Below, in pieces: positions 5,974 through 6,245 of a DNA stretch of 6,245 bases (position 1 is its first letter; every line of letters begins with the position of its first letter). The notes beneath the pieces were generated by a model, which was not told where the DNA came from, made no database searches, and saw nothing but the letters and a program-made list of their open reading frames with translations. Origin of the DNA: Deltaproteobacteria bacterium. Its GTDB lineage: Bacteria > Desulfobacterota > G020345765. The stretch lies in assembly GCA_030616835.1 (NCBI GenBank), contig JAUWWP010000174.1, forward strand, positions 1 to 6,245, written 5' to 3'. A program made the translations under genes and the position numbers.

Positions 5974-6245
5974 CCTGCTGCTTCCATTATCTGCTTATAA
6001 ATATCTTCCGGGTTATGGGCGGTGCCTCCTCCATGGGGGACCAGAAAGGTCTTTGCCCGGCCGGCGGCACACCTTTCCACCTCAAATACTATCTGACCGT
6101 AGTTCATCTCCGGAACAACAAAGGCTTTAGCCTTCTGGGCAAGCTCCCGGATCCGTTTCTCAGGGAAAGGCCAGACAACTATCAGCCTCATACTTCCCAC
6201 CTTCACCCCATCCTTCTCGGCTAACTCAATCGCCTGCTGGGCAAC
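5970..6245 (-). CDS. korA: 2-oxoglutarate:ferredoxin oxidoreductase, alpha subunit (KorA), C-terminal end only
   Basis: Ninety-one codons are visible, running in frame from the window edge to the TGA at 5970-5972. An in-frame GTG at 6204-6206 is internal and is not a start. The sequence VGSMRLIVVWPFPEKRIREL, then AFVVPEMNYGQIVFEVER, is the typical C-terminal transketolase-like domain of KorA, where WPFPE and PEMNxGQ are well conserved. KorA carries the pyrimidine-binding and CoA-related parts of the active site and works with KorB and KorC. The complete alpha subunit is normally about 350-380 residues, so roughly three quarters lie outside the window. A small ferredoxin subunit (KorD) often precedes korA in such operons but cannot be seen here. 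Confidence 0.92.
   Translation of the reverse strand, partial: VAQQAIELAEKDGVKVGSMRLIVVWPFPEKRIRELAQKAKAFVVPEMNYGQIVFEVERCAAGRAKTFLVPHGGGTAHNPEDIYKQIMEAAG

Noticed and set aside
1..6245. General reassignment of UGA to an amino acid
   Set aside because: UGA ends korA, the gltD-like gene and mvhD at normal protein ends, twice as part of ATGA overlaps.
5119..6245. Pyruvate or branched-chain 2-oxoacid ferredoxin oxidoreductase
   Set aside because: The KorB motif wording and the alpha-beta-gamma order fit the 2-oxoglutarate type better. Substrate remains a family-level inference.

Overview
The window is one stretch of a single minus-strand operon, read from high to low coordinates. It encodes redox enzymes of an obligate anaerobe. 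The order of transcription is: 3' end of korA, korB, korC, a large GltD/NfnB-like NAD(P)H flavoprotein with extra iron-sulfur clusters, an MvhD-type hydrogenase iron-sulfur subunit, an HdrC-HdrB fusion, and the 5' part of hdrA. Spacing is tight throughout: two ATGA overlaps, one 8-nt overlap and gaps of 26 and 55 bp. The exception is a 216-bp repeat-filled gap in front of hdrA. I see no plus-strand gene, RNA gene or CRISPR array.

Right part (about 4551-6245): a 2-oxoacid:ferredoxin oxidoreductase of the 2-oxoglutarate (KOR) type, which interconverts 2-oxoglutarate plus CoA and succinyl-CoA plus CO2 using ferredoxin. Middle (about 2112-4495): a flavoprotein that should exchange electrons with NAD(P)H, followed by MvhD, the usual adaptor that feeds electrons into HdrA. 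Left (1-2085): the heterodisulfide-reductase-like part. The HdrCB fusion carries two CxxCxxCxxxC clusters and two CCG domains. HdrA is the flavin bifurcation subunit.

The most striking point is in hdrA. Its frame meets a UGA at 109-111, exactly where HdrA proteins have the second Cys of the DCxxC motif after the FAD-binding region. Past the UGA the same frame continues to the window edge as normal HdrA sequence (ILGPKMMDVGRHP...). A perfect 7-bp hairpin with a GGUC tetraloop lies 20 nt after the UGA, as expected for a bacterial SECIS element. HdrA is therefore very probably a selenoprotein with a C-x-x-U motif and not a truncated gene. UGA is an ordinary stop in three other genes here, so a changed genetic code is unlikely.

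Together the genes suggest an electron-bifurcating or confurcating complex linking 2-oxoacid/ferredoxin, NAD(P)H and a thiol/disulfide (or unknown) couple. That coupling is an inference from gene order. The organism is probably an uncultured or poorly known strictly anaerobic bacterium (Desulfobacterota-, Firmicutes- or candidate-phylum-like). Bacterial rather than archaeal origin is suggested by the SECIS position inside the coding region next to the UGA, since archaeal SECIS elements lie in untranslated regions. The strong GGAGG sites and TTG starts agree with this but do not prove it.
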